DNA from: Limobrevibacterium gyesilva
GTDB taxonomy: Bacteria; Pseudomonadota; Alphaproteobacteria; Acetobacterales; Acetobacteraceae
Direction: 5' to 3'
Length of the DNA stretch: 64,000 nt
NCBI RefSeq assembly: GCF_025989185.1
Contig: NZ_JAPDNT010000013.1
Span: forward strand, 29,867-93,866
Shown here: one piece after another, positions 45,445 to 54,843 of the stretch
How positions within the stretch are numbered: the first letter of the stretch is position 1
Layout of the letters: every line of letters starts with the position of its first letter
Notes under the pieces: generated by a model
Database searches by the model: none
Seen by the model: the letters and a program-made list of their open reading frames with translations, nothing else
Told to the model about the DNA's origin: nothing
Position numbers and translations under genes: made by a program

Positions 45445-47256
45445 GTGAGCCTCGGAGTCCGCGCAGACTGGACCGGCCTGTTCGCGCGCGGCATGGCGCC
45501 GGTGACCCTGACCCTGTGCCTCGGCGAGGGCGTGTACGCCTTCAACAGCTTCCTGGTGTCCACCGCCATGCCCTCGGCGGTCCGCGAGCTCGGCGGCATC
45601 CATTTCATCGGCTGGACGGCGACGCTGTACCTGGTCGCCGCCATTGTCACCGGATCGGCAGCGGGGTTCCTCAAGCAGCGCTTCGGCGCGCGGCCGCTGC
45701 TGTCCGCCGCGGCGCTGGTCTTCCTGGCCGGAACGGTGGCGGCGGGCGGCGCGCCGTCGATGGCGGTGGTGCTGGTCGGGCGGACGCTGCAAGGCGCGGG
45801 CGAGGGCGCGATCGCCGCGGCCTGCTATGCCCTGGTGGCCGAATTGTATCCGCAGCGCATGGTGCCGAAGGCATTCGGCCTGCTGGCCGTGGTCTGGGCG
45901 CTGGCCGCGTTCGGCGGCCCGGCGCTGGCCGGCGCGCTGACCGAGGCGGTGTCCTGGCGGGCGGCGTTCCTGGTCAATATTCCCGTCATCGCGGTGTTCC
46001 TGGTGCTGGTGCCGCGGGCCCTGCCGGCCACCTCGTCGCGCGCCGGCACCGGGCCGCCGTCCGGTAAGTCCGTGCCGATGGGGCGGCTGGCGGGCATCGC
46101 CGGCGGGATCATGCTGATCGCAGTGGCGAGCGTGGCCGGGCCGGCCTGGCTGGCGGCGGCGCTGGTCGGGTTGGGGTTCCTGACGCTCGCCGCGGTGTTC
46201 GCGGCGGACCGCCGGGCCCCGGGGCGGTTGTTCCCCGGCGATGCGTTCGCCGTCCGCACGGTCGTGGGGGCGGGGCTGTGGGTCGTGTTCCTGATGCCGC
46301 TCGGCCAGGCCACCACCTCCGTCTATCTGCCGATCTCCGTGCAGAGCCTGTGGGGCTACACACCCACGGCTGCCGGGGCCCTGGTGGCGGTGATGGCGCT
46401 GTCCTGGAGCGGCACGGCCGTGCTGACCGCGAACTTCACCGAGGCCCGCGCCCGCCGCCTGTTCATCCGCCTCGGCCCGGTGCTGCTGGCGGCGGGGCTG
46501 GCCGGCACGGCGGTGGCGCTGCCCGCCGAGTGGCCGGTGCTGCTGGTGCCCTGCCAGGTGCTGATCGGCAGCGGCTTCGGCGTCGGCTGGGGATTCCTGA
46601 ACCAGGCGATCACCGAAGCCGCGCAACCCGGCGAGGCCGACCGGGCGGCCGGGCTGGTGCCCACCACCCAGTCGGCGGGCTATGCCATCGGCGCCGCCAT
46701 TGCCGGCTGCGTGGCCAATCTCACGGGGTACGCCGATGCGCTGATGGCGCCGGGCGGCGTGCCTCTCGACGCCTGGATCTTCACCATCGGCGCTTTGTTC
46801 GCGGCGGCGGCGGCGGTGATCAGCCTGCGCGCCGGGTTGGTGGGCGGCGGCGCGCAAAATAACGACTCATACCAGCGGCCATTCTTTATGGCCGCTGGTA
46901 TGGGGCCCTATCGGATGACCGCTGTCAACCCAGGGGCGACCTTCACGCAACAACTCGCGGCCGTAAAATTGCGGCCGTCTACCCCGCATGTTCACAACAA
47001 CGAGGCACAATCAGGTGGAACAAGACCCGTTATTCGAGCGACTCTGGATTGGCGCCGCGGCAATGGAGGAGTGGACGGCAGCCGTGTCCGGAGGGTCCGC
47101 CAAGCCGATCACGGACAGCGTCATCGCCATCCACACGGGCTATCTGTTCGGCAACGCGACCGCCGTGCGCACCGATGCCGGGCTGGTGCTCGTGGACACG
47201 GGCAGCCGGGAAACCGCGAGCCAGACACTCGCGGCTTTGCGCCGTTGGGACGATAG
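45445..47256 (+). CDS. MFS transporter (EmrB/DHA2-like) with an abnormal read-through tail
   Basis: The open frame has 603 residues, but only the first ~470 look like protein. The start GTG at 45445 sits 8 bases after CGGGAGGG. Membrane segments and motifs: FHFIG-type GWTATLYLVAAIVTGSAAGFLKQRFG split, GRTLQGAGEGAIAAACYALV, WRAAFLVNIPVIAVFLV, then a second half ending AAAAAVISLRAGLVGGG at about 46853. The remaining ~135 residues are basic, without membrane segments, pass through a hairpin at 46868 and overlap the next gene by 269 bases. The natural stop was probably lost by a rearrangement near 46855. Substrate unknown, drug or metabolite efflux likely. Confidence 0.8.
   Translation: MSLGVRADWTGLFARGMAPVTLTLCLGEGVYAFNSFLVSTAMPSAVRELGGIHFIGWTATLYLVAAIVTGSAAGFLKQRFGARPLLSAAALVFLAGTVAAGGAPSMAVVLVGRTLQGAGEGAIAAACYALVAELYPQRMVPKAFGLLAVVWALAAFGGPALAGALTEAVSWRAAFLVNIPVIAVFLVLVPRALPATSSRAGTGPPSGKSVPMGRLAGIAGGIMLIAVASVAGPAWLAAALVGLGFLTLAAVFAADRRAPGRLFPGDAFAVRTVVGAGLWVVFLMPLGQATTSVYLPISVQSLWGYTPTAAGALVAVMALSWSGTAVLTANFTEARARRLFIRLGPVLLAAGLAGTAVALPAEWPVLLVPCQVLIGSGFGVGWGFLNQAITEAAQPGEADRAAGLVPTTQSAGYAIGAAIAGCVANLTGYADALMAPGGVPLDAWIFTIGALFAAAAAVISLRAGLVGGGAQNNDSYQRPFFMAAGMGPYRMTAVNPGATFTQQLAAVKLRPSTPHVHNNEAQSGGTRPVIRATLDWRRGNGGVDGSRVRRVRQADHGQRHRHPHGLSVRQRDRRAHRCRAGARGHGQPGNREPDTRGFAPLGR
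46868..46902. repeat. Perfect 15-bp inverted repeat inside the MFS tail
   Basis: CATACCAGCGGCCAT (46868-46882) and its exact complement (46888-46902) enclose the loop TCTTT. It may be a terminator-like hairpin or the trace of a mobile element at the point where the MFS reading frame loses sense. Confidence 0.6.
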
Positions 47257-48280
47257 CCCGGTTCATACGGTCATCTACACCCACGGCCATATCGACCACA
47301 CCTGGGGAGCCAGGCTCCTCGACCAGGAGGCCGATGCAAGAGGGATCGCGCGGCCGCGCATCATCGCCCATCGCAACGTCCTGAATCGGTTCGACCGCTA
47401 CGATGCGACGCACGGGCTGAACAGCCTGGTGATGGGCCGCCAGTTCAACCAGCCGGGCTACACCTTCCCGGAGGCGCATCGCCGCCCCGACGAGGTTTAC
47501 GATGATGTTCTCGCTCTGATGGTCGGCGGCGTGCGGATCGAGTTGTTCCACGGACGCGGGGAGACCGATGACGCCACCTTCGTCTGGTTGCCGGAGCAGC
47601 GCGTCCTGGCGAGCGGCGATTTCGTGATCTGGGTTTTCCCGAATGCGGGCAATCCACGTAAGGTCCAGCGGTTCGGGCCGGACTGGGCGGCCGCCCTGCG
47701 CCGGATGCAGGCTTTGAAGCCGGAGGTGGTGATCCCTGGCCACGGCCCCGCCATCTTCGGCGAGGCGAGGGCGGCCCAGGTTCTGGGGGACGGCGCCGAG
47801 GTGCTGGAAAGCCTGACCGGCCAGACGCTGGAGCTGATGAACAAGGGGCGTTCACTGGACGAAGTCCTGCATTCTGTGTCAGCTCCCACCGAGCTCCTGG
47901 CGAAGCCGTACCTGCGGCCGAAATACGACGATCCGGAGTTCGTCGTCCGCAACATCTGGCATCTCTATGCCGGTTGGTTCGACGGGAACCCCGCCCACCT
48001 CAAACCTGCCCCTGCGGCCGAGCTGGCAGCCGAGTTGGCGTCCCTCGCGGGCGGGGCTGACAGGCTGGCGCGGCGCGCCGCGGTTCTGGCGGAAGGCGGC
48101 CAGACCCGGCTGGCAGCCCACCTTGTCGAGCTTGCTGCCACTGCCTCGCCGCAGGACAGAGCAATCCAGGCGATGCGGGCCAACGTGTATGAACAATGTA
48201 TTCAGGCCGAAACGTCGCTGATCGGAAAGGCTCTTTTTGGGGTCTATCAGCGTGAGGCAAAGGCGCACTCTACGCTCTGA
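46988..48280 (+). CDS. Metallo-beta-lactamase-fold hydrolase, alkylsulfatase-like
   Basis: 430 residues. Zinc site THGHIDHTWG (HxHxDH), downstream HGRGETDDATFVWLPEQRVLASGDF and PGHGPAIFGE supply further ligands. The C-terminal part (RRAAVLAEGGQTRLAAHLVELA, RANVYEQCIQAETSLIGKALF) resembles the alkyl-sulfatase dimerisation domain of the BDS1/SdsA1 group, but the usual SCP2-like C-terminal domain is missing. Likely a hydrolase for a sulfate ester or other ester. The ATG at 46988 may be replaced by a downstream start; the open frame upstream overlaps the MFS tail. Confidence 0.75.
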   Translation: MFTTTRHNQVEQDPLFERLWIGAAAMEEWTAAVSGGSAKPITDSVIAIHTGYLFGNATAVRTDAGLVLVDTGSRETASQTLAALRRWDDSPVHTVIYTHGHIDHTWGARLLDQEADARGIARPRIIAHRNVLNRFDRYDATHGLNSLVMGRQFNQPGYTFPEAHRRPDEVYDDVLALMVGGVRIELFHGRGETDDATFVWLPEQRVLASGDFVIWVFPNAGNPRKVQRFGPDWAAALRRMQALKPEVVIPGHGPAIFGEARAAQVLGDGAEVLESLTGQTLELMNKGRSLDEVLHSVSAPTELLAKPYLRPKYDDPEFVVRNIWHLYAGWFDGNPAHLKPAPAAELAAELASLAGGADRLARRAAVLAEGGQTRLAAHLVELAATASPQDRAIQAMRANVYEQCIQAETSLIGKALFGVYQREAKAHSTL

Positions 48281-48384
48281 ATGGACCCACCAGCTGTCCG
48301 CGTTCCATCCTTTGCGGACGTTCAAACTCGGACACCGCCCGGACCTGGCTCCGTCACGCAGATCCGCCGCTGCTCGTGGTCATA

Positions 48385-48786
48385 TCATGGGGCGTTCGCT
48401 TCATGCACCAGCGCATCGAGCAGCGCCGTCATGGCCGCCACCGACAGATATTCCGCCGGATCAATGCCGTGGCGGCGCGCCAGCCACGCCGGGTCGTCAT
48501 ATGTCAGCCACGCATTTCCCGTCGCGTCTTCCCAGGCGAGAATCTTGAGCGGCAGGTCGAGGCCGATCGTCGGCTCGGCCTGCATCAGCGGCGTTCCTGC
48601 CTGGGGACTGCCGAAGATCAGCAGCGTTGTCGGCCGCAGCGGCAGGTCCATGGCGGCGGCGCCCGCCGCGTGATCGATGCGGGCGAACACGGTCACGCCC
48701 TTTGCGGCGAGCCCGGCTTCGAGCCGGTCCACGATCTCGGCGACCGGACGGGCGGCGGGGACGCTGATCAGGCCTTCCTTCGCCAC
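48385..48786 (-). CDS. DUF302 domain protein
   Basis: 133 residues, MAKEGLISVPAARPVAEIVDRLEAG at the start. The DUF302 pattern is seen as HAAGAAAMDLPLRPTTLLIFGSPQAGTPLM. Function unknown for the family. The GTG at 48786 is preferred: AGGAGG lies 5 bases before it, while a GTG at 48792 has no spacing from the same Shine-Dalgarno. Confidence 0.8.
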   Translation of the reverse strand: MAKEGLISVPAARPVAEIVDRLEAGLAAKGVTVFARIDHAAGAAAMDLPLRPTTLLIFGSPQAGTPLMQAEPTIGLDLPLKILAWEDATGNAWLTYDDPAWLARRHGIDPAEYLSVAAMTALLDALVHEANAP

Positions 48787-48840
48787 GGACACCTCCTCGA
48801 ACCTGCCGTTGCTGGCAGGAAAGATCGGCGGCGCGTCAAC

Positions 48841-50076
48841 TCATCTCCGCCCGCCTGCCAGCCGGGCGGCGGCCGGATGCCAGCGCAGCCTTAGCATCGC
48901 CCAGGCGCCCAGAAACGGGCCGATCGCCAGCGTGGCGAAAGCATACTGCCAGCCGACCAGGTCCACCACCGGCGGGATCAGGTGGATGGAGGCGATGGTC
49001 AGCAGGAAGCCGAAGCAGGTCTGCACCGTCACCATGGTGCCGACCAGCGAGGGCGCAGACAGTTCCATGACGCTGGCGGAGAACTGCGCGGAATCCGCCA
49101 CCACCGAGACGCCCCAGACCAGGCAGAGCGGCAGCAGCAGCCAGGGGCTCGCCCCGAACAGCAGGCCGGCCGCGAGCGCGCAGAAGCCGCTGACCAGCAT
49201 GGCGGCGATGGTCAGGGTGGTGCGGCCCCAGCGATCGGCGAACAGCCCGCCCAGCAGGCAGCCCAGGGCGCCGGCGCCGATCACCGCCGCCGTGGCGAGC
49301 TTGGCGGCCACGCCGGGGTCGCTGCCGAGATGGGCGCGGAAGCTCGCGTCCAGGAACACGCCGATCCAGGCCCACATGGCATACAGCTCCCACATGTGGC
49401 CGAAATAGCCGAGATTGGCGAGGCGCAGCGCCGGCACCCGCCACGCCTCCGCCGCCATCGCCGGGCGGAACGCGGTGGCCTGCAGCAGCCGCGGGCCCAG
49501 CACGAAGGCGTTGATCAGTACGGCCGCGGCCAGGGCGCAGGCCGATGCCGCCAGCACCGGCACCCGCCAGTCCAGCGTATCCGCGGCCGAGACCAGGAAG
49601 GACGAGGCGCTGCCCAGGGTCAGTGCGCCGACCAGGATGCCCACCAGCAGCCCCATGTCCGCCTTCGCCCAGGTGGAGGCGAGCTTCATCCCCACGGGAT
49701 AGATGCCGGCGCTGCAGGCGCCCACCACGAGGCGCAGGACCACCGACATCCAGGACCCCGGATCGATTGCCACCATGGCGGCATTGGCCAGGGCGGCAAC
49801 CGCGGCGGACAGGCTGAACAGCCGCCGCGGGTCCACCCGGTCCGGCAGGCCCAGGCTGGCGCTGACCAGCGTGCCGCCGACAAACCCCAGCGCCACGGCG
49901 CTGGCGAAGGCCGCCTGGTGCAGGCCGGTGAGGTGGTACAGCGCCTTGAGCTGCGGCCCCACCGCCGAGGCGGCGAACCACAGCGACATCGCCAGCACCT
50001 CGCACAGCGCCAGCAGGGCGATGGACCAGGCCTTCTGCCGGCCCGCAGCCGCAGCGGTCAGGCGTTGGCCTTGCAC
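48841..50076 (-). CDS. MFS transporter
   Basis: 411 residues with about twelve hydrophobic segments. CEVLAMSLWFAASAVGPQL is the first helix, GACSAGIYPVGMKLASTW and the mid-loop GGLFADRWGRTTLTIAAML is the motif-A-like loop. Closest general type is the MFS group of nitrate/cyanate and organic-anion carriers, but substrate cannot be assigned. The only in-frame start consistent with a full first helix is the GTG at 50076, which overlaps the 3' end of the polysaccharide deacetylase gene by 19 bases. The two genes are therefore one transcription unit. Confidence 0.8.
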   Translation of the reverse strand: MQGQRLTAAAAGRQKAWSIALLALCEVLAMSLWFAASAVGPQLKALYHLTGLHQAAFASAVALGFVGGTLVSASLGLPDRVDPRRLFSLSAAVAALANAAMVAIDPGSWMSVVLRLVVGACSAGIYPVGMKLASTWAKADMGLLVGILVGALTLGSASSFLVSAADTLDWRVPVLAASACALAAAVLINAFVLGPRLLQATAFRPAMAAEAWRVPALRLANLGYFGHMWELYAMWAWIGVFLDASFRAHLGSDPGVAAKLATAAVIGAGALGCLLGGLFADRWGRTTLTIAAMLVSGFCALAAGLLFGASPWLLLPLCLVWGVSVVADSAQFSASVMELSAPSLVGTMVTVQTCFGFLLTIASIHLIPPVVDLVGWQYAFATLAIGPFLGAWAMLRLRWHPAAARLAGGRR

Positions 50077-50963
50077 CAGCGGGCCACCTGCTCGTGCGTC
50101 GCGAACCACACCGAGCCGCGCGACTTGATGTAGCGGATCAGCCGCTCCAGCAGCACGATGCGGCTGCGGTGGCCGATCACGTGCGGGTGCATGGTCAGCA
50201 GGAACAGCCCGTGCTCGTTCCAGGCGCCGTCGAACTCGGCGCGGAAGATCTCCTCCACCGCCGAGGGCGGCGTGTACGGGCGCAGGCCGGAGAAGCGCTG
50301 CATGTTGAAATAGACCGCGTCGTCGCGGATCCATTCCGGCGGCAGCTCGACGATGCCGGTGGCGTTGCCGTCGGCCAGCAACTCGTACGGGTCGTCGTCG
50401 GCCATCAGGCTGCTGTCGTAGAGCAGGCCCATCTCCTGGATGATCTGCAGCGTGTTGGGCGAGAAGTCCCAGCTCGCCGTGCGCATGCCCACCGGCGGCC
50501 GGCCGGAAAGCCGGTCCAGCACGTCGGCGGCGCGGTAGCTGAGGTCGCGCTCGGCCATGAAGGGCAGGGCGGTGTTGCGCTCGTGGATCCAGGAATGGAT
50601 GCCGATCTCGTGGCCCTCGGCGGCCACGCCGCGCACCTCGTCGGGATGCAGCAGCCCGGAGACGGCGGGATAGAAGAAGGTGGCGGGAACCTGCTCGCGC
50701 TCCAGCAGGCGGCGGATGCGCGGCACGCCCTGGCGGTTGCCGTACTGGCCCTGGCTGATGCGCATCGGGCTCTCGTCGGTGTCGCGCAGCGGGATCGTCT
50801 CATGATCGGCGTCGAACGACAGCGCCACCGCGCAGCGCGCCCCGCCCGGCCAGGATTTCGGTGCCAGGCTGCGTCCGGCGCGGGCACGCTCGACGATGCG
50901 GCGCCAGACTTCCTCGGGCCATTCCCAGGCCTCGCCTGCCGGGTGTTTGGCGCTGTCGTCCAT
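50058..50963 (-). CDS. Polysaccharide deacetylase family protein (NodB-type)
   Basis: 301 residues, carbohydrate esterase 4 fold. Metal/catalytic motif 1 is LSFDADHE, motif 2 HSWIHERN with both His, motif 3 GMRTASWDFSPNT, motif 4 LYDSSLMADDDP, and a late MHPHVIGH. No signal peptide, so it is cytoplasmic; members of this subgroup include amide- and imide-hydrolysing PgdA-like and allantoinase (PuuE)-like enzymes acting on small molecules. Being paired with an MFS transporter and facing an amidase favours a small-molecule amide substrate over a polysaccharide. That last point is inference. Confidence 0.78.
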   Translation of the reverse strand: MDDSAKHPAGEAWEWPEEVWRRIVERARAGRSLAPKSWPGGARCAVALSFDADHETIPLRDTDESPMRISQGQYGNRQGVPRIRRLLEREQVPATFFYPAVSGLLHPDEVRGVAAEGHEIGIHSWIHERNTALPFMAERDLSYRAADVLDRLSGRPPVGMRTASWDFSPNTLQIIQEMGLLYDSSLMADDDPYELLADGNATGIVELPPEWIRDDAVYFNMQRFSGLRPYTPPSAVEEIFRAEFDGAWNEHGLFLLTMHPHVIGHRSRIVLLERLIRYIKSRGSVWFATHEQVARWCKANA

Positions 50964-51027
50964 ACAGGGTTCCCTCCGTGTCGTCGGCGCCTATGCTGCA
51001 CAGGTTTGCTCCAGTTCGGAAGATGCC

Positions 51028-52422
51028 ATGTCCACCACCGATCCCGCCCTGATGTCGGCCGAGGAACTCCTCGGCCACTACGCCCGTCGCACCCTGAGCC
51101 CGATGGAGGTGCTGCAGGCGGTCACCGAGCGGGTGGCGCGGCTGAACCCCTCGCTGAACGCCTTCGCGGTGATGAACCCGGCGGCACTGGCGGCGGCGGG
51201 CGAGAGCGAGGCGCGCTGGCGGGCGGGCCGGCCGATCGGCATTCTCGACGGCGTGCCCGGCACGGTGAAGGATCTGGTGGACATGGCCGGCCTGCCGACC
51301 CGCCGTGGCAGCCGCCTGAGCGACCCCGCGCCGGTGGCCGATGACGCGCCGCTGGTGCTGGGGCTGAAGACGGCGGGTGCGGTGATCATCGGCAAGACCG
51401 CCACCACCGAGTTCGGCTGGAAGTCGCCAGGCGACTGCCCGCTGCACGGCATCACCCGCAATCCCTGGAACGTGCGGCACACCACCGGCGGCTCGTCCTC
51501 CGGCGCCGGGGCGGCGGCCGCCGCGGGGTTCGGACCGTTGCATATCGGCACCGACGGCGGCGGTTCGATCCGCATTCCCGCCGCATGGTGCGGCGTGGTC
51601 GGGCTGAAGCCCAGCTTCGGGCGGGTGCCGCAATGGCCGCTGGGCGCCTTCGCGCCGGTCGCCGTGGCCGGGCCGATGACGCGCACGGTGCGCGATGCGG
51701 CCCTGATGCTGTCGGCGATCGCCCGGCACGACCTGCGCGACCCGTTCTGCCTGCCCGACGATGCCCGGGACTGGCGGGACGGCATCGAGGAGGGCGTGGC
51801 CGAGCTGCGCGTGGCCGTGCTGCGCCGCCCCGGCTTCGACGCGCCGGTGGACTGGGAGGGGATCGCGGCGGTCGAGCAGGCGGCGCAATTCCTGATGGAC
51901 GCCGGCGCCGAGGTGGAGGAAGCCGATCCCGGCCTGCCGGACATGCGGGCGATCTTCTCGCGCGTGTGGGGCGTGGCGCTGGCCCGGCTGGTGCACTCGT
52001 TCCCGGAAACGCGGCGGCACATGCTGGACCAGGGGCTGCTGGAGGTCGCCGCCGCCAATGCCGGTGCCTCCGCCGCCGACATGCTGGAATACGAGGCGCA
52101 GCGCGTCATGGCCGCCAATGCCATGGCGCGGTTCCACCAGCGCTACGACCTGGTGCTGAGCCCCTGCGTGGCCGCCCCGGCGCCGCTGGCGGACGCGCCC
52201 ACGGTGAACCCGGTGGAGGCGCTGTGGACGCAATGGGCGCCCTGGACCTGTGCCTTCAACCTGACGCGCCAGCCGGCGATTTCGGTGCCCATGGGCTTCA
52301 CCCAGACCGGCCTGCCGCGCTCGGTGCAGATCGCCGCGGCCCTGTATCGCGACGACCTGGTACTGCGCGCCGCGCGCACGCTGGAGGTGGCGCAGCCGTT
52401 CGCGATGCCGGATCTGCAATAA
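51028..52422 (+). CDS. Amidase signature family hydrolase
   Basis: 464 residues. Catalytic triad Ser-Ser-Lys: Lys in PGTVKDLVDMAG, the first Ser in TTGGSSSGAGAAAAAGFGPLHIG split, the nucleophile Ser in TDGGGSIRIPAAWCGVVG. It hydrolyses a carboxamide; the specific substrate is unknown. The ATG at 51028 (MSTTDPALMSAEEL) fits the usual opening helix. It is divergent from the deacetylase gene at 50963. Confidence 0.88.
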   Translation: MSTTDPALMSAEELLGHYARRTLSPMEVLQAVTERVARLNPSLNAFAVMNPAALAAAGESEARWRAGRPIGILDGVPGTVKDLVDMAGLPTRRGSRLSDPAPVADDAPLVLGLKTAGAVIIGKTATTEFGWKSPGDCPLHGITRNPWNVRHTTGGSSSGAGAAAAAGFGPLHIGTDGGGSIRIPAAWCGVVGLKPSFGRVPQWPLGAFAPVAVAGPMTRTVRDAALMLSAIARHDLRDPFCLPDDARDWRDGIEEGVAELRVAVLRRPGFDAPVDWEGIAAVEQAAQFLMDAGAEVEEADPGLPDMRAIFSRVWGVALARLVHSFPETRRHMLDQGLLEVAAANAGASAADMLEYEAQRVMAANAMARFHQRYDLVLSPCVAAPAPLADAPTVNPVEALWTQWAPWTCAFNLTRQPAISVPMGFTQTGLPRSVQIAAALYRDDLVLRAARTLEVAQPFAMPDLQ

Positions 52423-52441
52423 GGCGGCAGGCGGCCTCCAC

Positions 52442-53437
52442 TCAGATGTACACCGACGCCATGCCGGCGGTGGGGTAGCGCGTGCCGGCCGCGGCGCCGA
52501 GCGGGACCGCCGCGGACACCCGCCCCACATCCTCCGGCGAGAGCAGCATCCGCAACGCGCCCAGGTTCTCGTTCAGCCGTGCCTTGTCGCGGGTGCCGGG
52601 GATCACCACGACATCCTCCCCCTGGGCGAGCAGCCAGGCCAGGGCGAGCTGCGCCGGCGTGCAGCGGTTCGCCGCGGCGATCGTCTCGGCGCGCCCGACC
52701 AGTTCGCGGTTGCGGGCGAAATTCGCCGCCTGGAACCGCGGATGCGCGGCACGCCAGCCCTGCACGTCCTCGAGGCTCTGGATCGCGCCGGTGAGGAACC
52801 CGCGGCCCAGCGGCGAATAGGCGACGAAGCCGATGCCGAGTTCGCGCGTGGTCTCCCGCGTCTCTTCGGCCTCGGTGCGATACAGCAGGGAATATTCGGT
52901 CTGCACTGCCGCGATCGGATGTTCGTTGTGCGCCCGGCGGATGGTCTCAGGCCGCGCCTCGGACAGGCCGATATGGCGCACCTTCCCCTGTTCCACCAGG
53001 CGGGCCATGGCGCCCACCGTTTCCTCGATCGGGACTGCGGGATCGACGCGGTGCTGGTAGTAGAGGTCGATCACCTCCTCGCCGAGCCGCCGCAGGCTCG
53101 CCTCGCAGGCTTTTGCCACGTAGTCGGGGCGCCCGTTCACGCCGTTCGGCTGGCCCTCGCGGCGGGTCTGGCCGAACTTGGTGGCGAGCACGACATCCTC
53201 GCGGCGCCCCTTGATGGCGCGGCCTACCAGCTGCTCGTTGTGACCCCAGCCATACATGTCCGCGGTGTCCAGGTGGGTGACGCCCTGGTCGATGGCGTGC
53301 CGGATGAGCGCCTCCGATGCCGCGTCGTCGGCGTTGCCGTAGACGCCGGAGAGCGACATGCAGCCGAGGCCGATCGCGGAAACCGACAATCCGCCCGAGC
53401 CGAGCGCACGATGCGCAAGTTTTTGCGTATCCGACAT
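52442..53437 (-). CDS. Aldo/keto reductase
   Basis: 331 residues, TIM-barrel NADP-dependent oxidoreductase. Tetrad: Asp and Tyr in [13 protein letters not shown], Lys in [12 protein letters not shown], His in [14 protein letters not shown]-site [17 protein letters not shown] near the C-terminus. Resembles the YajO/AKR13 group. Substrate unknown. Start ATG at 53437 ([13 protein letters not shown]). It converges on the amidase gene. Confidence 0.88.
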   Translation of the reverse strand: MSDTQKLAHRALGSGGLSVSAIGLGCMSLSGVYGNADDAASEALIRHAIDQGVTHLDTADMYGWGHNEQLVGRAIKGRREDVVLATKFGQTRREGQPNGVNGRPDYVAKACEASLRRLGEEVIDLYYQHRVDPAVPIEETVGAMARLVEQGKVRHIGLSEARPETIRRAHNEHPIAAVQTEYSLLYRTEAEETRETTRELGIGFVAYSPLGRGFLTGAIQSLEDVQGWRAAHPRFQAANFARNRELVGRAETIAAANRCTPAQLALAWLLAQGEDVVVIPGTRDKARLNENLGALRMLLSPEDVGRVSAAVPLGAAAGTRYPTAGMASVYI

Positions 53438-53636
53438 GATTGCCGCCGCCCCTCCGCATGATTGTGGATGTTGTTGATGCCGCGCCGTGCCGGCGCTGCG
53501 GCGGCACCAGATTAGCCGATCCGCGGCGCCTGGGCCGATCACATGCTGGGGCGGTCCATGCTCCGGCCTGACTGGCCATTCCCTCGGCGCGCCGGCATGA
53601 TCGGCCCGTGCCGCAATCGCGCCGGAGAGAGACCCG

Positions 53637-54818
53637 ATGAACGTCGAGACCACCGAATCCAGGATCGCGTCCTGGCTGGCCACCCAGCAGGAGGCGATGA
53701 TCGGCCTGCTGCGCGACATGGTCGACATCGACAGCGGCAGCTACAACAAGCCGGGCATCGACGCCGTGGGCGCGGTGGTGGAGCGGTTCCTGACCGCACA
53801 TGGCATTCCCGTGGAGCGGCTGGCACAGGCGAAGGCCGGCGACTGCCTGCGCGCCGCGGTGCCCTGGGACGGGCCGGCCGGCAATGCCGGCGGCAACATC
53901 GTGCTGATGGGCCATCGCGACACCGTGTTCCCCGATGGCGAGGCGGTGCGCCGCCCCTTCACAATCCGCGACGGCGTCGCCTATGGCCCGGGGGTCGCGG
54001 ACATGAAGGCCGGGCTGGTGATGAACGCCTTCGTGCTGGCGGCGTTCGCGAAGTTCGGCGGCGCGCCGGCGCCGCTGGTCGGCCTGTTCACCGGCGACGA
54101 GGAGATCGGCAGCCCCGAAGGGCGCCCGGTGATCGAGGCGGAGGCGCGGCGCGCCCGCGTGGTGTTCAACAGCGAGCCCGGCCGCGTCTCCGGCAACGTG
54201 GTCACGGGGCGCAAGGGCGGCGTGTTCAGCGTGTTCCGCGTTACCGGCAGGGCCGCGCATTCCGGCGGCAATTTCAGCGAAGGCATCAGCGCCATCGAGG
54301 AACTGGCCCGCAAGATCCAGGCGATTCACGCGCTGACCGACCTGGAGCGGGGGATAACGCTGAATGTCGGCCTGGTCAGCGGCGGACAGAGCGTCAACAC
54401 CGTGGCCCCCTGGGCCGAAGGGCAGATCGACCTGCGCTATGTGAAGCCCGAGGACCGGGACGACATCATGGCCCGGATCGAGACCATCATTGGCCATAGC
54501 TATGTCCCCGGCACCAAGGCCGAGCTGACCATCCGCGGCGAGTTCCTGCCGCTGACGCAGAGTGCGGCGGCGAAGAAGCTGTTCGAGCTGTATGTGGACG
54601 CGGCCGCCGCCAGCGGCTTCACGACGGCTGGCGAGTTCACCGGCGGCTGCGCCGACAGCGGCTTCACCGCCGGCGTGGGTGCGCCCACGATCTGCGCGGT
54701 GGGGCCGGTGGGCGGCAAGGCGCACAGTCCGGACGAGTTCCTGCGCATCGACAGCCTGGTGCCGCGGGCCCAGGCCTGCGCGCGGGCGATCCTGCGGCTG
54801 GAACGGGCGGGGCTTTGA
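53637..54818 (+). CDS. M20-family glutamate carboxypeptidase-like peptidase
   Basis: 393 residues. Zinc ligands in [23 protein letters not shown] (bridging Asp), [10 protein letters not shown] (catalytic Glu and ligand), SEPGR, and the C-terminal [11 protein letters not shown]is. The dimerisation domain carries [16 protein letters not shown]. The form matches carboxypeptidase G2-type enzymes, which release C-terminal glutamate from folate and peptides. No signal peptide is seen, so it is probably cytoplasmic. GGAGAGA precedes the ATG. Confidence 0.86.
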   Translation: MNVETTESRIASWLATQQEAMIGLLRDMVDIDSGSYNKPGIDAVGAVVERFLTAHGIPVERLAQAKAGDCLRAAVPWDGPAGNAGGNIVLMGHRDTVFPDGEAVRRPFTIRDGVAYGPGVADMKAGLVMNAFVLAAFAKFGGAPAPLVGLFTGDEEIGSPEGRPVIEAEARRARVVFNSEPGRVSGNVVTGRKGGVFSVFRVTGRAAHSGGNFSEGISAIEELARKIQAIHALTDLERGITLNVGLVSGGQSVNTVAPWAEGQIDLRYVKPEDRDDIMARIETIIGHSYVPGTKAELTIRGEFLPLTQSAAAKKLFELYVDAAAASGFTTAGEFTGGCADSGFTAGVGAPTICAVGPVGGKAHSPDEFLRIDSLVPRAQACARAILRLERAGL

Positions 54819-54843
54819 GCCGGACGAAAACGGCTGGGAATTC

